From G965267605 sp965267605 (GTDB taxonomy: Bacteria; Bacteroidota; Bacteroidia; Flavobacteriales_E; Vicingaceae): a DNA stretch of 64,000 bases. Under the pieces are notes generated by a model. The model was not told the DNA's origin, did not search any database, and saw only the letters and a list, made by a program, of their open reading frames with translations. This document shows positions 51,101 to 59,600 of this stretch, piece by piece. A program made the translations under genes and the position numbers. The DNA is taken from positions 868,001 through 932,000 of the forward strand of contig OZ254088.1 in the NCBI GenBank assembly GCA_965267605.1, read 5' to 3'. Numbering within the stretch: the first letter of the stretch is position 1; every line of letters starts with the position of its first letter.

Positions 51101-51595
51101 TCCATGACAAATGGAGGTTTGTATTGGGATACATTGAATCTTGAGTTCGGTTGCTACAAATTAGAGGTGAAGGACACGGATGGCGATGGGCTTTCGTTCT
51201 TTGCGAACAACGATGGAAGTGGTAGTATCCGAATCAACTCTGTTGGTTCTGGTCCCGTGGTTAGTTTCAATCCTAATTTCGGCAACGGATTTGTCTACAA
51301 TTTCACTGTAGACTACACTTTGAAAGCCGAGGATATTCAGCAAGACCTTGTTGCCAACGTTTATCCTAATCCTACAACGGGTGATGTGAAACTGGAGTTG
51401 AACGGTTGGGACGATCAGGTTGATCTCCAGGTGAGAAACGAACTCGGACAGGTTATTTGGAGCGAGCAGGTAAGAACTACCCACAGTTTTGCATTTGTTA
51501 CCGTTCCAATGCTGGATCTAAAGGCAGGAGTGTATTTTGTAACCGTGAAGGATGGTAAACGATCTGCCGTCCGGAAGGTTATTCGTACACGATAG
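48137..51595 (+). CDS. Peptide-N-glycosidase F-like protein with LamG insert and T9SS sorting domain
   Basis: 1152 residues from the ATG at 48137, giving signal peptide MQLKRRIITAVIGMCLSLSA; a TTG at 48098 would bury it. The PNGase-F N-domain is seen as CGEWDYSCNTYV, with D94 at the place of the catalytic Asp60 of PNGase F. A LamG-like domain (about 303-470; RTVEGWIKTTVGDKEIASWG, WHHVACTYGG, FDGMIDEIRVWSD) interrupts it. The C-domain follows: FIVGTPPRDVIDIQQIW, AITGHGQQGEFIPQTHWVD (E738 at the place of Glu206) and YDRAGWCPGMATDV (from D778), nearly identical to PNGase F DRAGWCPGMAV. A sorting domain (VYPNPTTGDVKLEL to KVIRTR) ends it. Likely removes N-linked glycans from glycoproteins outside the cell; activity is unproven. 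Confidence 0.85.
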   Translation: MQLKRRIITAVIGMCLSLSAIAQYNPGDTIIVNTFHYGMTYGNAWDGTIRDTTVQFPSDTSLTFEKIEMLYNMRCRDGNVNLTGGNSNGCGEWDYSCNTYVTDSSKVDSTYNLTNSHIISGFSGSTYNYVTTPLYNYTRHLQTNVVLNSIISETKSTAGAGTTPLTDVIRLDRNNAKTQYIISQTDLAAAGVTAGNIDGLELNVTGGTGTAHFLRVRIKHTIKTSLDPSSPDLNGFTEVFFHDQAFVAGPNRIQFHSPFNWNGTSNIIVELSIASNPAAGALTIDGSNVGAGIALHTSDDQFLEFTGSNYVESNQFKGIAGNDRRTVEGWIKTTVGDKEIASWGRNSAGRKWVFRLNNAGKLRVEVNGGSIEGNLDLRDDNWHHVACTYGGTDVQHVRLYVDGVLDTISASSSEPVNTDTTAGINFRVSRGVNNRYFDGMIDEIRVWSDTLTGSTLASWMHRKYDPTHPNAASLELRHPFSGPAGVNVVDSTSNGRHGTIMNGEIRRVTTGDHLFKQFTSSPFRPNITFLQGSYNLTITTDTVLDSALVTPNYVQFIQIYPNNGTWRDDSIGVSSTAYYWESGYVYTFDTAGNAVDSTLINPSATINITQLPYYRRYPSKFEIMSFVTPYGINLNLGPNGKTWTFDMTDFTPVLKGWKRITVERGGQWQEDMDIKFRFIVGTPPRDVIDIQQIWKVDSRGYTQILADQAFEARDVVINPNASEYKIRTAITGHGQQGEFIPQTHWVDLDGGTNEFMWQVWKECADNPVFPQGGTWIYDRAGWCPGMATDVAENDITSYTSPGDTLNIDYGLINATGSSNYIVNNQLVSYGSPNHNLDVAVHRVIAPSDDVEFGKLNPICQDARVVIQNRGSTALTSARIEYWITGAATKEVYNWSGNLAFLDTAVITLPTSFTGFWTALSGSQEFQVEVSAPNGGADEYAFNNKRRTNVLIPGVVPQHMYVLTRNNNGGPECSWKLYNDTGGVVFQRQSMTNGGLYWDTLNLEFGCYKLEVKDTDGDGLSFFANNDGSGSIRINSVGSGPVVSFNPNFGNGFVYNFTVDYTLKAEDIQQDLVANVYPNPTTGDVKLELNGWDDQVDLQVRNELGQVIWSEQVRTTHSFAFVTVPMLDLKAGVYFVTVKDGKRSAVRKVIRTR

Positions 51596-51934
51596 GTGAA
51601 ATGGCATAAGATTTTTGATTCCCTCGGGGATGCACTAAACGAAGTTCAGGAAGGCAAGGTTTCAAGAGTATTTGCCGGTTCTGGCTTCGTTTGTGTGACC
51701 AGGCAGGGTAACAACTTCTACGGTTTTGACGATAAGTGCCCTCATCAGGGTGCGTCTATGATTCATGCAGAGTGTGAAGCGGGTTTCGCTATATGCCCGC
51801 TACACCGTTTCAGGTTCGATTTGAAGACTGGCGCTGGAAATGAGGGTTTTATCCTGTCCGTTTATCCGGTGGAAGTACGCGATGATGGGGTCTTTTTAGG
51901 GCGTTCGGAAAGTCCTTGGTACTTGTTTGAGTAA
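51596..51934 (+). CDS. Rieske-type [2Fe-2S] ferredoxin-like protein
   Basis: 112 residues. The cluster ligands are C48-P-H50 (DDKCPHQGASM) and C67-P-L-H70 (AICPLHRFRFDLKTG), the CxH-x16-CxxH pattern of Rieske ferredoxins and of small NirD-like proteins. No signal peptide, so cytoplasmic electron transfer. The start is GTG immediately after the TAG of the PNGase-like gene, with no bases between; no later ATG would keep the first ligand in a full domain. Its partner oxygenase or reductase is not in the window, so the pairing with secreted enzymes is unexplained. Confidence 0.85.
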   Translation: MKWHKIFDSLGDALNEVQEGKVSRVFAGSGFVCVTRQGNNFYGFDDKCPHQGASMIHAECEAGFAICPLHRFRFDLKTGAGNEGFILSVYPVEVRDDGVFLGRSESPWYLFE

Positions 51935-51983
51935 GGCGCAACATTTGTCCGACATTTGCGTATAACAACCAACACCGCTTGCC

Positions 51984-53360
51984 TTGAGGAGATTATTATT
52001 TATTGCCACGCTGATCAGTTTTGGGGTTCAGGCCCAAAACTTTTCTCTACACTCCAAATCCACAGAAGTGGGAATGGGGGTAGGACAGCTCTATGGTTTC
52101 GAAGACCAGGGCGCAATTTCATCCTATCATAAATTCGGTTCTATTGACGGTCAAACGTTGAGTCAAATCGTTTATCGCGATGTTGACGGAAGTACAGAAT
52201 TGAGCCAGGTGAACATTGCCAAAATTCCGCCAGCGTACAAGTTCGAAAAGTACGTGGCTACTCAGAAGACAGATTGGGTTCTGGTGTCTTCCACCAAAGG
52301 AGAAAGAACATTGTTGGAGGCGTGGGAGTGTAAAGACGGTAAGTTTCCAGCACGTAAGGTGAATGTCTTTTCATCAGACATCGTGAGTAAGAAGGATGTT
52401 GTGGAATACCTTGTGGATGTGAGTGACAATGGTCGCAACATAGCGTGCTTCTTTAAGCACACCAAGAAAAAGGGAGAATTGGAGAAGTATGAAATCCGTG
52501 TTTTCGATGACGATATGCTACCGGTATGGAAGAAAATGCATCTCACCCATAGTGCTGGTAGGAAATCCAGCGTGAATGATATTCTTGTAACGGATTATCG
52601 CGATGTATTCATGGTGCAGCGATCTGAGTACAAGAAGTACTACAAGTGTTTTTCGCTGATGTTTAATTCCAGCAAGTCCCAGGTAAAGGATATCAACCTA
52701 CATGTTGATGGAATTTCCCCTACCAATTACGTGCTGAAAACAGATGCGGACCAGAACGTGGTGATTGCAGGTTACTATTCGGAGAATCAGATAGCGAAGA
52801 AGAGCCAGGAGGATGGCGTGTTCTATTACAAGATATTTGATGGAGATCAGAAGGTTATGAAGTCTTACAGTAAGTTTCCTGAGTTTAGCTGTGGTACACT
52901 TACTGAACCCCTTGAACTGCTCGATGTGGTGGTAAGTTCGAATGGGGAGACCTTCATTGTTGGACAAACAGCGGTAGAGGAAAAGCGTGTGGCAAGTCTT
53001 AATGGAGGGGGAACTCCAGGTAATGAAATGGTAATCATGTCGGCTTTTTCAAATGCGGGTACACCAGGAGTATCGGATTGCTTCCTGTATAACCGCGCAG
53101 CTATGAAAGGCTGTTGTGTGCGTAGCTTTATCAAGAATGATAAACGATTCGTATTAACGGCTTCTGAGAAGGACAAGAAGAATGTGCTGTACTGTAGAGT
53201 GATCAATAAGAAGGGTAGGGTGGTACGTTCTGAATCCTTCCCGTTTCACAAGTTTGACGCAGTGCTTTTGAAAAAAGGATTCCTCGCAGAGGATGCATTC
53301 GTGGTTCCTTGCGTAGATCAGGGCAAACTGGCCTGGTTGAAATTCGCAATTACTGATTAG
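51984..53360 (+). CDS. Exported protein of unknown function
   Basis: 458 residues starting with TTG at 51984, which gives signal peptide MRRLLFIATLISFGVQAQN. The mature part reads as a series of beta strands with DNG/DGN turns (DVSDNGRNIACFFKHTKKKG, YEIRVFDDDMLPVWKKMHLT, VLKTDADQNVVIAGYYSENQ), in the manner of a beta-propeller. No catalytic motif and no T9SS domain are seen. No family named. Weak promoter-like boxes (AACATTTG 51940-51947 and GACATTTG 51951-51958) each have a TTG 21 bases upstream. Its 3' end overlaps the convergent OmpA-type gene by 11 bases. Confidence 0.72.
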   Translation: MRRLLFIATLISFGVQAQNFSLHSKSTEVGMGVGQLYGFEDQGAISSYHKFGSIDGQTLSQIVYRDVDGSTELSQVNIAKIPPAYKFEKYVATQKTDWVLVSSTKGERTLLEAWECKDGKFPARKVNVFSSDIVSKKDVVEYLVDVSDNGRNIACFFKHTKKKGELEKYEIRVFDDDMLPVWKKMHLTHSAGRKSSVNDILVTDYRDVFMVQRSEYKKYYKCFSLMFNSSKSQVKDINLHVDGISPTNYVLKTDADQNVVIAGYYSENQIAKKSQEDGVFYYKIFDGDQKVMKSYSKFPEFSCGTLTEPLELLDVVVSSNGETFIVGQTAVEEKRVASLNGGGTPGNEMVIMSAFSNAGTPGVSDCFLYNRAAMKGCCVRSFIKNDKRFVLTASEKDKKNVLYCRVINKKGRVVRSESFPFHKFDAVLLKKGFLAEDAFVVPCVDQGKLAWLKFAITD

Positions 53361-55644
53361 CCATCACTCCCTTGATGGTTACTACTTTCCTGTTAGGTTT
53401 CGTGTTTGTAAGCAGTTGGACATCCACAGTTACCGGTCCGGAACGACCTTTGTGACTGATCTTGAACTTTACCGTTCCTTTCTCGCCAGGTGCGATGGGC
53501 TTACCCGGTAGCTCTACCTTCGTACAAGAGCATGGTACATCCGCCTGGAAGATTTCTAATGGCACGTCCCCAGTGTTAGTGATAGAGAATTCCACTTCGC
53601 GGTGCCCGCCAACTGGAATTTCACCAACGTTCTTCTCCATGGCATCGAATTCAATTTGAGGCAGCTTTTCTTCCTCTTTTCCGTCCAGTCTAACCTTAAC
53701 GCTGTCTTTCTCGGAAACAGCAATGATCTCAATTCTCCGCTCTAAAGCTGCGCCTGGATTGTAAATGGAGTTTCTGGTATCGTAGTAGTCGTCACTCACT
53801 TTGTTGGTGTCTGCCGTGTATTCTCCATACGGTTGCTTAACAAATGTGAGCTTGCCACCATTGGGGGCGCTTCCGCTGATGTACTGTCTTAGCGCTCCAA
53901 AGTCGTGCCGTTCCAGATAGTTCATCAGACTGGATATTCTTCTAAGTGTTAGAAAAACGTTGTATTCCTTGCCTGAGAGTGGACTTGCGTATCCCTTGAT
54001 GGTTAATTCGATGTGCTTTCCTGCGTCCAGTTCCTTCTTGAGCAACGGATAGAAGTCGTGAAGGTCATTGAAGCCTTTTTCGATATACTCGTCAAAGAGA
54101 TTGTCTATGTCATCAATGGCATCCTCTTTGTCATCTCCAGACATTCCCTTGCTGTATTCACGCTTATATTCGGCTCTTAGCGCCTGGTACTTCTGATACG
54201 TTTCAGGGTAAGTCCATTGCGTAACTGTATCCCTTGTGCGCGGATTGGGCCGGTCATTATGGAAATATAACCTGAGCGGGAGGTATTTCATTAATGTGGA
54301 TAGGGTAGGCACGGAGTCTTTCTCTCCTTCTGTTTCGTAAGTGTAAATATCGTTGCAGCAGGTTGCACTTTTTGTGGTAAACGACCCAATTCTGTTCGAA
54401 GCTAACATATGCGTGTTTCCCTGCTTGATGTAATAGAAGTCGTTTACAGAAGTATTGATGGGGGGCTTCATGTTTTCAGGGTCCTCAAACTTGTTGAGAT
54501 CTCCTTTGGCTGAGAATACATCGAATCCCCCGAGTCCGATATGCCATTCGCTACTGAAGTAGAGCGTCTTTTCCTCTACAGAATAGAAAGGGGTGATCTC
54601 GTTATCTATGGAGTTCACAGGCTCGCCAAGGTTGATTGGTTTACTGAAGGCACCAAAGTCATTTCGGATAGAGTACCAGATGTCCATCTTCCCAACACCG
54701 TTTGGTCGGTCTGAAACGAAAAACAGTACGTTTTTTCCGCCAACTTTAGCTTCCATAGGTTGAGTGGTAGTGTATCCTTCAATGTTCACCTTCTCCAACT
54801 CCTCTGGCTTACTCCATTTTCCATTCTCAAACTTGCACATCATCAGCTTACAGGGGCCATTGCGTGTGCATTTCGAATAGTACAAGCGTGTTCCGGCAGC
54901 ATTGATGGAAGTATTGCCTATCATGAAGCCCTTTTCGTTGATCATCTTCGGCAGTTCCTCCGGTGAGGCCCAGCTCTCACCTTCTTTTGCGGCTTTCATA
55001 ATGCGTACATAGTAGTCGTTGGTGTCTGATACAATGAAATCGCCATCTATCTTATCAGAACGGAGGGTGCTGAAGTAAAGCGTTGAGTCCTTGATAAACG
55101 GAGCGAACTCAGATTCCGTAGAGTTGATTCCTTTGCCCAGGTTCTTCATATCAATAGGTAAGGAGTCCTTCGAAAGGAATCCTGCCTTGCTGCAAGCCAG
55201 CATTTCCTGCTTAATTTTTCTGTACTCGAACGATTTTTTATCGCGTCTGAAGAAGCGCACGCACTTCTTATAGTATTTCTTGGCTTTGGGATAATTCCCG
55301 TTGTACCTGTACATCTGAGCCAGATAGAATACATCCATCGGGTATGTGCGCCCCCGGTCTCTCTTGTAGATCTTTATGTACCAATCCTGGGCTTTGGCGT
55401 ATTCGTTGTATTGTCGCAGGCAATCGGTGTACTTATGCATGATCTCGATGTTGGTAGGCTCGAGATCCAGGACTTCCTTGTAATACTTTGAAGCGCCATA
55501 GTATTCATGCGCTGCATATAGCTTATCCGCAAATTTGAGTTTTTGCTTAACGGTTTGTGCCTGCAAGCCGAAGCACGCTATAACCGCAACAACTGTGAAA
55601 ACCACACGAATCCTACTCACGCCTCTTAAATATAGTTTGGACAA
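53350..55644 (-). CDS. TPR - PD40 - OmpA-like - DUF1573 envelope protein
   Basis: 764 residues. Signal peptide within the first 30 residues (RIRVVFTVVAVIACFGLQAQ). TPR-like helices (about 35-150; YAAHEYYGASKYYKEVLDLE, YNGNYPKAKKYYKKCVRFF), PD40 propeller (about 165-420; SEFAPFIKDSTLYFSTLRSD, FYSVEEKTLYFSSEWHIGLG), an OmpA-like domain (about 455-655; TIKGYASPLSGKEYNVFLTL, NPGAALERRIEI) and a C-terminal DUF1573 domain (about 680-764; VPLEIFQADVPCSCTKVELP). The OmpA part has GYAS where peptidoglycan-binding OmpA domains have GY.D, so DAP binding may be weakened. PorE of the T9SS has TPR-PD40-OmpA, and this protein adds DUF1573. Its start overlaps the porP/sprF-like gene by 19 bases. Confidence 0.85.
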   Translation of the reverse strand: MSKLYLRGVSRIRVVFTVVAVIACFGLQAQTVKQKLKFADKLYAAHEYYGASKYYKEVLDLEPTNIEIMHKYTDCLRQYNEYAKAQDWYIKIYKRDRGRTYPMDVFYLAQMYRYNGNYPKAKKYYKKCVRFFRRDKKSFEYRKIKQEMLACSKAGFLSKDSLPIDMKNLGKGINSTESEFAPFIKDSTLYFSTLRSDKIDGDFIVSDTNDYYVRIMKAAKEGESWASPEELPKMINEKGFMIGNTSINAAGTRLYYSKCTRNGPCKLMMCKFENGKWSKPEELEKVNIEGYTTTQPMEAKVGGKNVLFFVSDRPNGVGKMDIWYSIRNDFGAFSKPINLGEPVNSIDNEITPFYSVEEKTLYFSSEWHIGLGGFDVFSAKGDLNKFEDPENMKPPINTSVNDFYYIKQGNTHMLASNRIGSFTTKSATCCNDIYTYETEGEKDSVPTLSTLMKYLPLRLYFHNDRPNPRTRDTVTQWTYPETYQKYQALRAEYKREYSKGMSGDDKEDAIDDIDNLFDEYIEKGFNDLHDFYPLLKKELDAGKHIELTIKGYASPLSGKEYNVFLTLRRISSLMNYLERHDFGALRQYISGSAPNGGKLTFVKQPYGEYTADTNKVSDDYYDTRNSIYNPGAALERRIEIIAVSEKDSVKVRLDGKEEEKLPQIEFDAMEKNVGEIPVGGHREVEFSITNTGDVPLEIFQADVPCSCTKVELPGKPIAPGEKGTVKFKISHKGRSGPVTVDVQLLTNTKPNRKVVTIKGVMANQ

Positions 55645-56627
55645 GTTCTGTAACGCTGAAACTTCGGTTTATAGCGTTTAAGGATGTAAATGATACCTAT
55701 TTCAAGGGCTCCGCGCATATTACTTGCGGGAACAAGGCGAGAAATATTTATATCATAAGAAATGGCTCCAATGATATTATCTTGTTGAAAACCAGCCATT
55801 AAGTAGAAGGCATCTATATTTCTATACCAAACACCGCCAATAACTGATTGTGCGCCATTCAAACGGTACTTGGCATTACTTCCAATGATCAATTCCGTGT
55901 ATTTACCCTGTTGCATGAGCTGCAATCCGGGCTGGAGGTCCAATTCACCATTTAAAGGGTAGTTAGCCATGGCGTGCAATGTGATCCTTCTGTCAAGCTT
56001 TATGGCAATATCATCGTAGAACGATTGTTTTGGGGCAGTGATATCGTGAAAAGCAAGTCCAGCGGTAACGCTTTTTCTATGCTCTGGTTCCCATTTATAG
56101 GCCACTCCGAAGTTAAGATTGGCATAAGTACGGCTATCCAATACGAAGTTCTCCCTGCTGGGTAAGCTAGGATCGTAAGAGCTACCGTTGTACTGGTTAT
56201 TGTAACTCAACGCAGCATAATCGATGTTGCGCCCTGTAAGTCCAAGCTGGATTCCAGTCATTACCCGATGCGCTGAGTCCCCGCTAGGATAAAACTCATA
56301 GGCAGCGTTGATGTTTCCAACGTTCGTTTTGAACTTGGAATCTCCGGCCTTGTCATGATACAGGGCCAATCCACCATGTAGTCCTGGTAATTTAGGTGAA
56401 AACCCACGCGCATCGCCACCAATAGCCATCGTTACGTACGGGCCAGTACTGATGGATCTCCACTGCGTTCTGTAGTTCGCAATACCTCTGAAATCACCCT
56501 CAAAGTTTCCTGTTAACGCAGGATTCTGATTCAACGGTGAATGGAAGAATTGAGAAAAGTGAATGTCTTGTCCCATTAAGGAATAGGAGCCAAGTACAGC
56601 AAGCGATATGGTGATCAGTTTCTTCAT
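55626..56627 (-). CDS. PorP/SprF-family outer-membrane protein
   Basis: 333 residues. Signal peptide MKKLITISLAVLGSYSLMGQ, then the family hallmark DIHFSQFFHSPLNQNPALTG and NYRTQWRSI, followed by barrel strands (GGLALYHDKAGDSKFKTNVG, LQLGLTGRNID as IQLGLTGRNID, IGAISYDINISRLVPASN, GALEIGIIYILKRY). PorP/SprF proteins are outer-membrane barrels that help T9SS export or retain particular type B CTD cargo such as SprB. Its ATG shares a base with the stop of the giant type B CTD gene (TAATG), and the next gene overlaps its end, so the three form one coupled operon. Confidence 0.93.
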   Translation of the reverse strand: MKKLITISLAVLGSYSLMGQDIHFSQFFHSPLNQNPALTGNFEGDFRGIANYRTQWRSISTGPYVTMAIGGDARGFSPKLPGLHGGLALYHDKAGDSKFKTNVGNINAAYEFYPSGDSAHRVMTGIQLGLTGRNIDYAALSYNNQYNGSSYDPSLPSRENFVLDSRTYANLNFGVAYKWEPEHRKSVTAGLAFHDITAPKQSFYDDIAIKLDRRITLHAMANYPLNGELDLQPGLQLMQQGKYTELIIGSNAKYRLNGAQSVIGGVWYRNIDAFYLMAGFQQDNIIGAISYDINISRLVPASNMRGALEIGIIYILKRYKPKFQRYRTCPNYI

Positions 56628-59600
56628 TAACGAATCAAGGTCACATTACCTTTCTTGAAGTAGGTCTCCTGCCCAATACAGGTTATTTCCAGATAGTAAA
56701 CGAATACTGCAGGGTCACACTCGCGTCCTTTGTAAATACCATCCCATCCTTTCGCTTGGTCTGACGTTTCGAACATCTTTTCACCCCAACGGTCGTACAC
56801 CGCGAAGTACATTTTATCGATGTTGTTTCCTCTTACCAACAGCACATCATTTTCTCCATCATCGTTTGGCGTAAACGCATTTGGAATATAGATATCAGGC
56901 TCACCGCACACAATCTCTTCTACAACAATCGTTACTGATGCGGTTCGCGCACAGCCTGGGTAATTCGGATCGGCAACGATTACAGTGTATGTGGTTGTCT
57001 TCTCTGGAGTAGCGGTTGGATTGGCAATGTTGGGGTTATCCAAGCCTGTTGTGGGCGACCAACTATACGCATAGCCGGGTTGAGGATACGCGTGGAGCTT
57101 GGTAGACTGCCCTTTAATAATGGTTGTTTGATCTGCAGTGGCAGCTAACGCACCGAAGTTCAATGTTGACACACCAACTGTAATGTGTACGGTGTCCGTA
57201 CATCCCCATTGATCCGTTCCCGTTGCTATATACGTAGTTGTGAGTGCTGGCGAAACCACGAGATTGGTTGAGTCACCATTGTAACTCACAATACCTGCAG
57301 AAGGACTCCATGTGTAGATCAGATTCGAATCTGTTCCAATCACATGTGAAGCCCATATGGAACCTGAATCTCCCTGACAAATAGCAATGTCTGGTGCTCC
57401 TTCAATGTTGGGGTTGTGTAACGAAACATAAACAGTATCTGTTGCTTCACAACCAAGGCTATTGATAACCTTGAAATAATAAGTACCGGATGCAACTACG
57501 GGTACGGTTACTGTGCTATCCGTGGGTGGGTTCAGTAATATCCCAAACCAGGGAACTGCGGACCATTGGTAAGTAACCCCGGTTCCGAAGCCATTACCAA
57601 TAAGGGTTACAGAGTCTCCCGCACAGAGATCTATGTTGTTGCCCGCGTCTGCCAGTACGGGGACGACATTGACAGCTTGCGTGACTGTATCTGTACAAAT
57701 TCCATTTGATATCAACAGCGTATACGTTGTACTACCAGCCGGATTTGCAAATGGATTTGAAACCAATGAGTCACTTAGGCCAACAGCTGGCGACCATATG
57801 TACGTAATGGATGTATCTGGGTTAGGAGGGAAGCCAATCTGTGTTCCTACACCAGGACAAAGATTCAGAGGGGTCAATGAGTAAGATGTATCGCCAATAA
57901 TTGTGATCAACTGTTCTGCTGTATCTGCGAAATTACACGTGGCCGTATCACTAACGATTAAGCGTACAACGTAAGTTCCAGGTGCTGTATAGGTGTGTGA
58001 TGGATGCGTTTGCGTTGATGTTGGGCTTCCATCCCCGAAATCCCATAGGTAAACAGTAGCATTTTGTGACAAGCTCGTATTCTGGAATTGTGCGAAATAT
58101 GGTGCACATCCAATTGGGGGAGCTACAAAGTCAGCTACCACCTGCGGTAGATCAAAATCCATCTTGAATACGATCATGTTACAGTTACCCTTGTTGGAAT
58201 CGGGTAGCTGAGCAGTACCAAAGGCGGGCATTACGGGCCAGTCAGAATATCCCGGAGGAGATCCCGGGCCATAGAAACAACCGGCACAAACCGCCTGGTA
58301 TACCTTACCTTTTCGATCAAACCTACTCGTTCCACCATCTACGTGTTCTTGAGCCTGACTTCCTCCCATGAACGTACCGTATACGAGTTTGGAGAAGTCA
58401 TCCTCCAGAACCATAATGTAGATGTCGCTACCATCTGTAGTGCCCTGGAAAACACCTCCACCAGGTCCTGGTATACTAGCTGTGTCCATTCCGGTAGTGA
58501 ATCCTGCGTTGTTCCATAACCCACCAATCTGGTTTGTTCCACCTCCCCAGCCAGACAGGTAAATCTTGTTACACAAGTCAACAAGGAACGCGGTTGGTGA
58601 AATGTTAGGACCACCAGAACCAGTACCAAATACCATAGAGCTCATTACCGAGTCTACATTCGGTGTAAGCTTAGAAATGAACTGCCCACTTTGATAACGG
58701 TAATATCCGGCATCCTTAATGAATGTGGAGTCTGTCGCTTCTGTCTGTCCGAATACGTACACATTGTTGTAACGGTCTAATTCGATAAAGTAACACTGGT
58801 CGTAAGAGCCTGAACCCCAATAAGTGGATTCAAGAATGCTTGTGCCTGAACCGGTAACATGCGTCATAAATCCGTCACACCTCCCTCCCTGGAACACCGA
58901 GTCAACTACTCCCTGGGTTATGGGGAACAGGGAGTCTGAATCAGTACCTCCTGCAATCCATAAGTCCTGGTTGTTGTCGATTGCCAGCGAATAACCTGCA
59001 TCGTGATTCTCACCACCGATGTAGGAACTCCAGATAATACTGGAAAGCGAGTTGTTGAGCTTAACCACACAACCATCAAGTGCACCTCCTCCATAGGTCT
59101 GTTGGAATGTGTTTCCTACAATAGGAAAGTCATTTGAACGTGTACAGGATACAACGAAGATGTTGTTCTGTCCATCAATGTCGATCTCACCTCTTACCTC
59201 ATCCGCATAATTGTATCTCAGGATATTCTGCGTAGGTGTTCCGCTGGTATAGTTAATACCATCGTTTGCAGATCCACCAATGTAAGTACTCGAGAGTAGG
59301 GCATTTCCACCTGCGCTTAATCTGGCTACAAACATGTCGGAGCCCTGGCTGTAGTTGATGCCAAGTCCGGTAATGTTTACAGGCGTACCACCGTTGTACG
59401 TAGTGTCGTATGCCTGCGATGTAACCGGGAAATCACTGGAACTGGTTGTACCGTAGATGAACAATTCATTGTAGCTACTTACCACCAAACTGTGTGGCAG
59501 GTCATCCCAACCACCACCAAGGTATGTTGAATAAATCCTGAACGTACCGCTGGTATCAAACTTCGTGATTCCAATGTCTGTATTGTGCACACCTGTCTGG

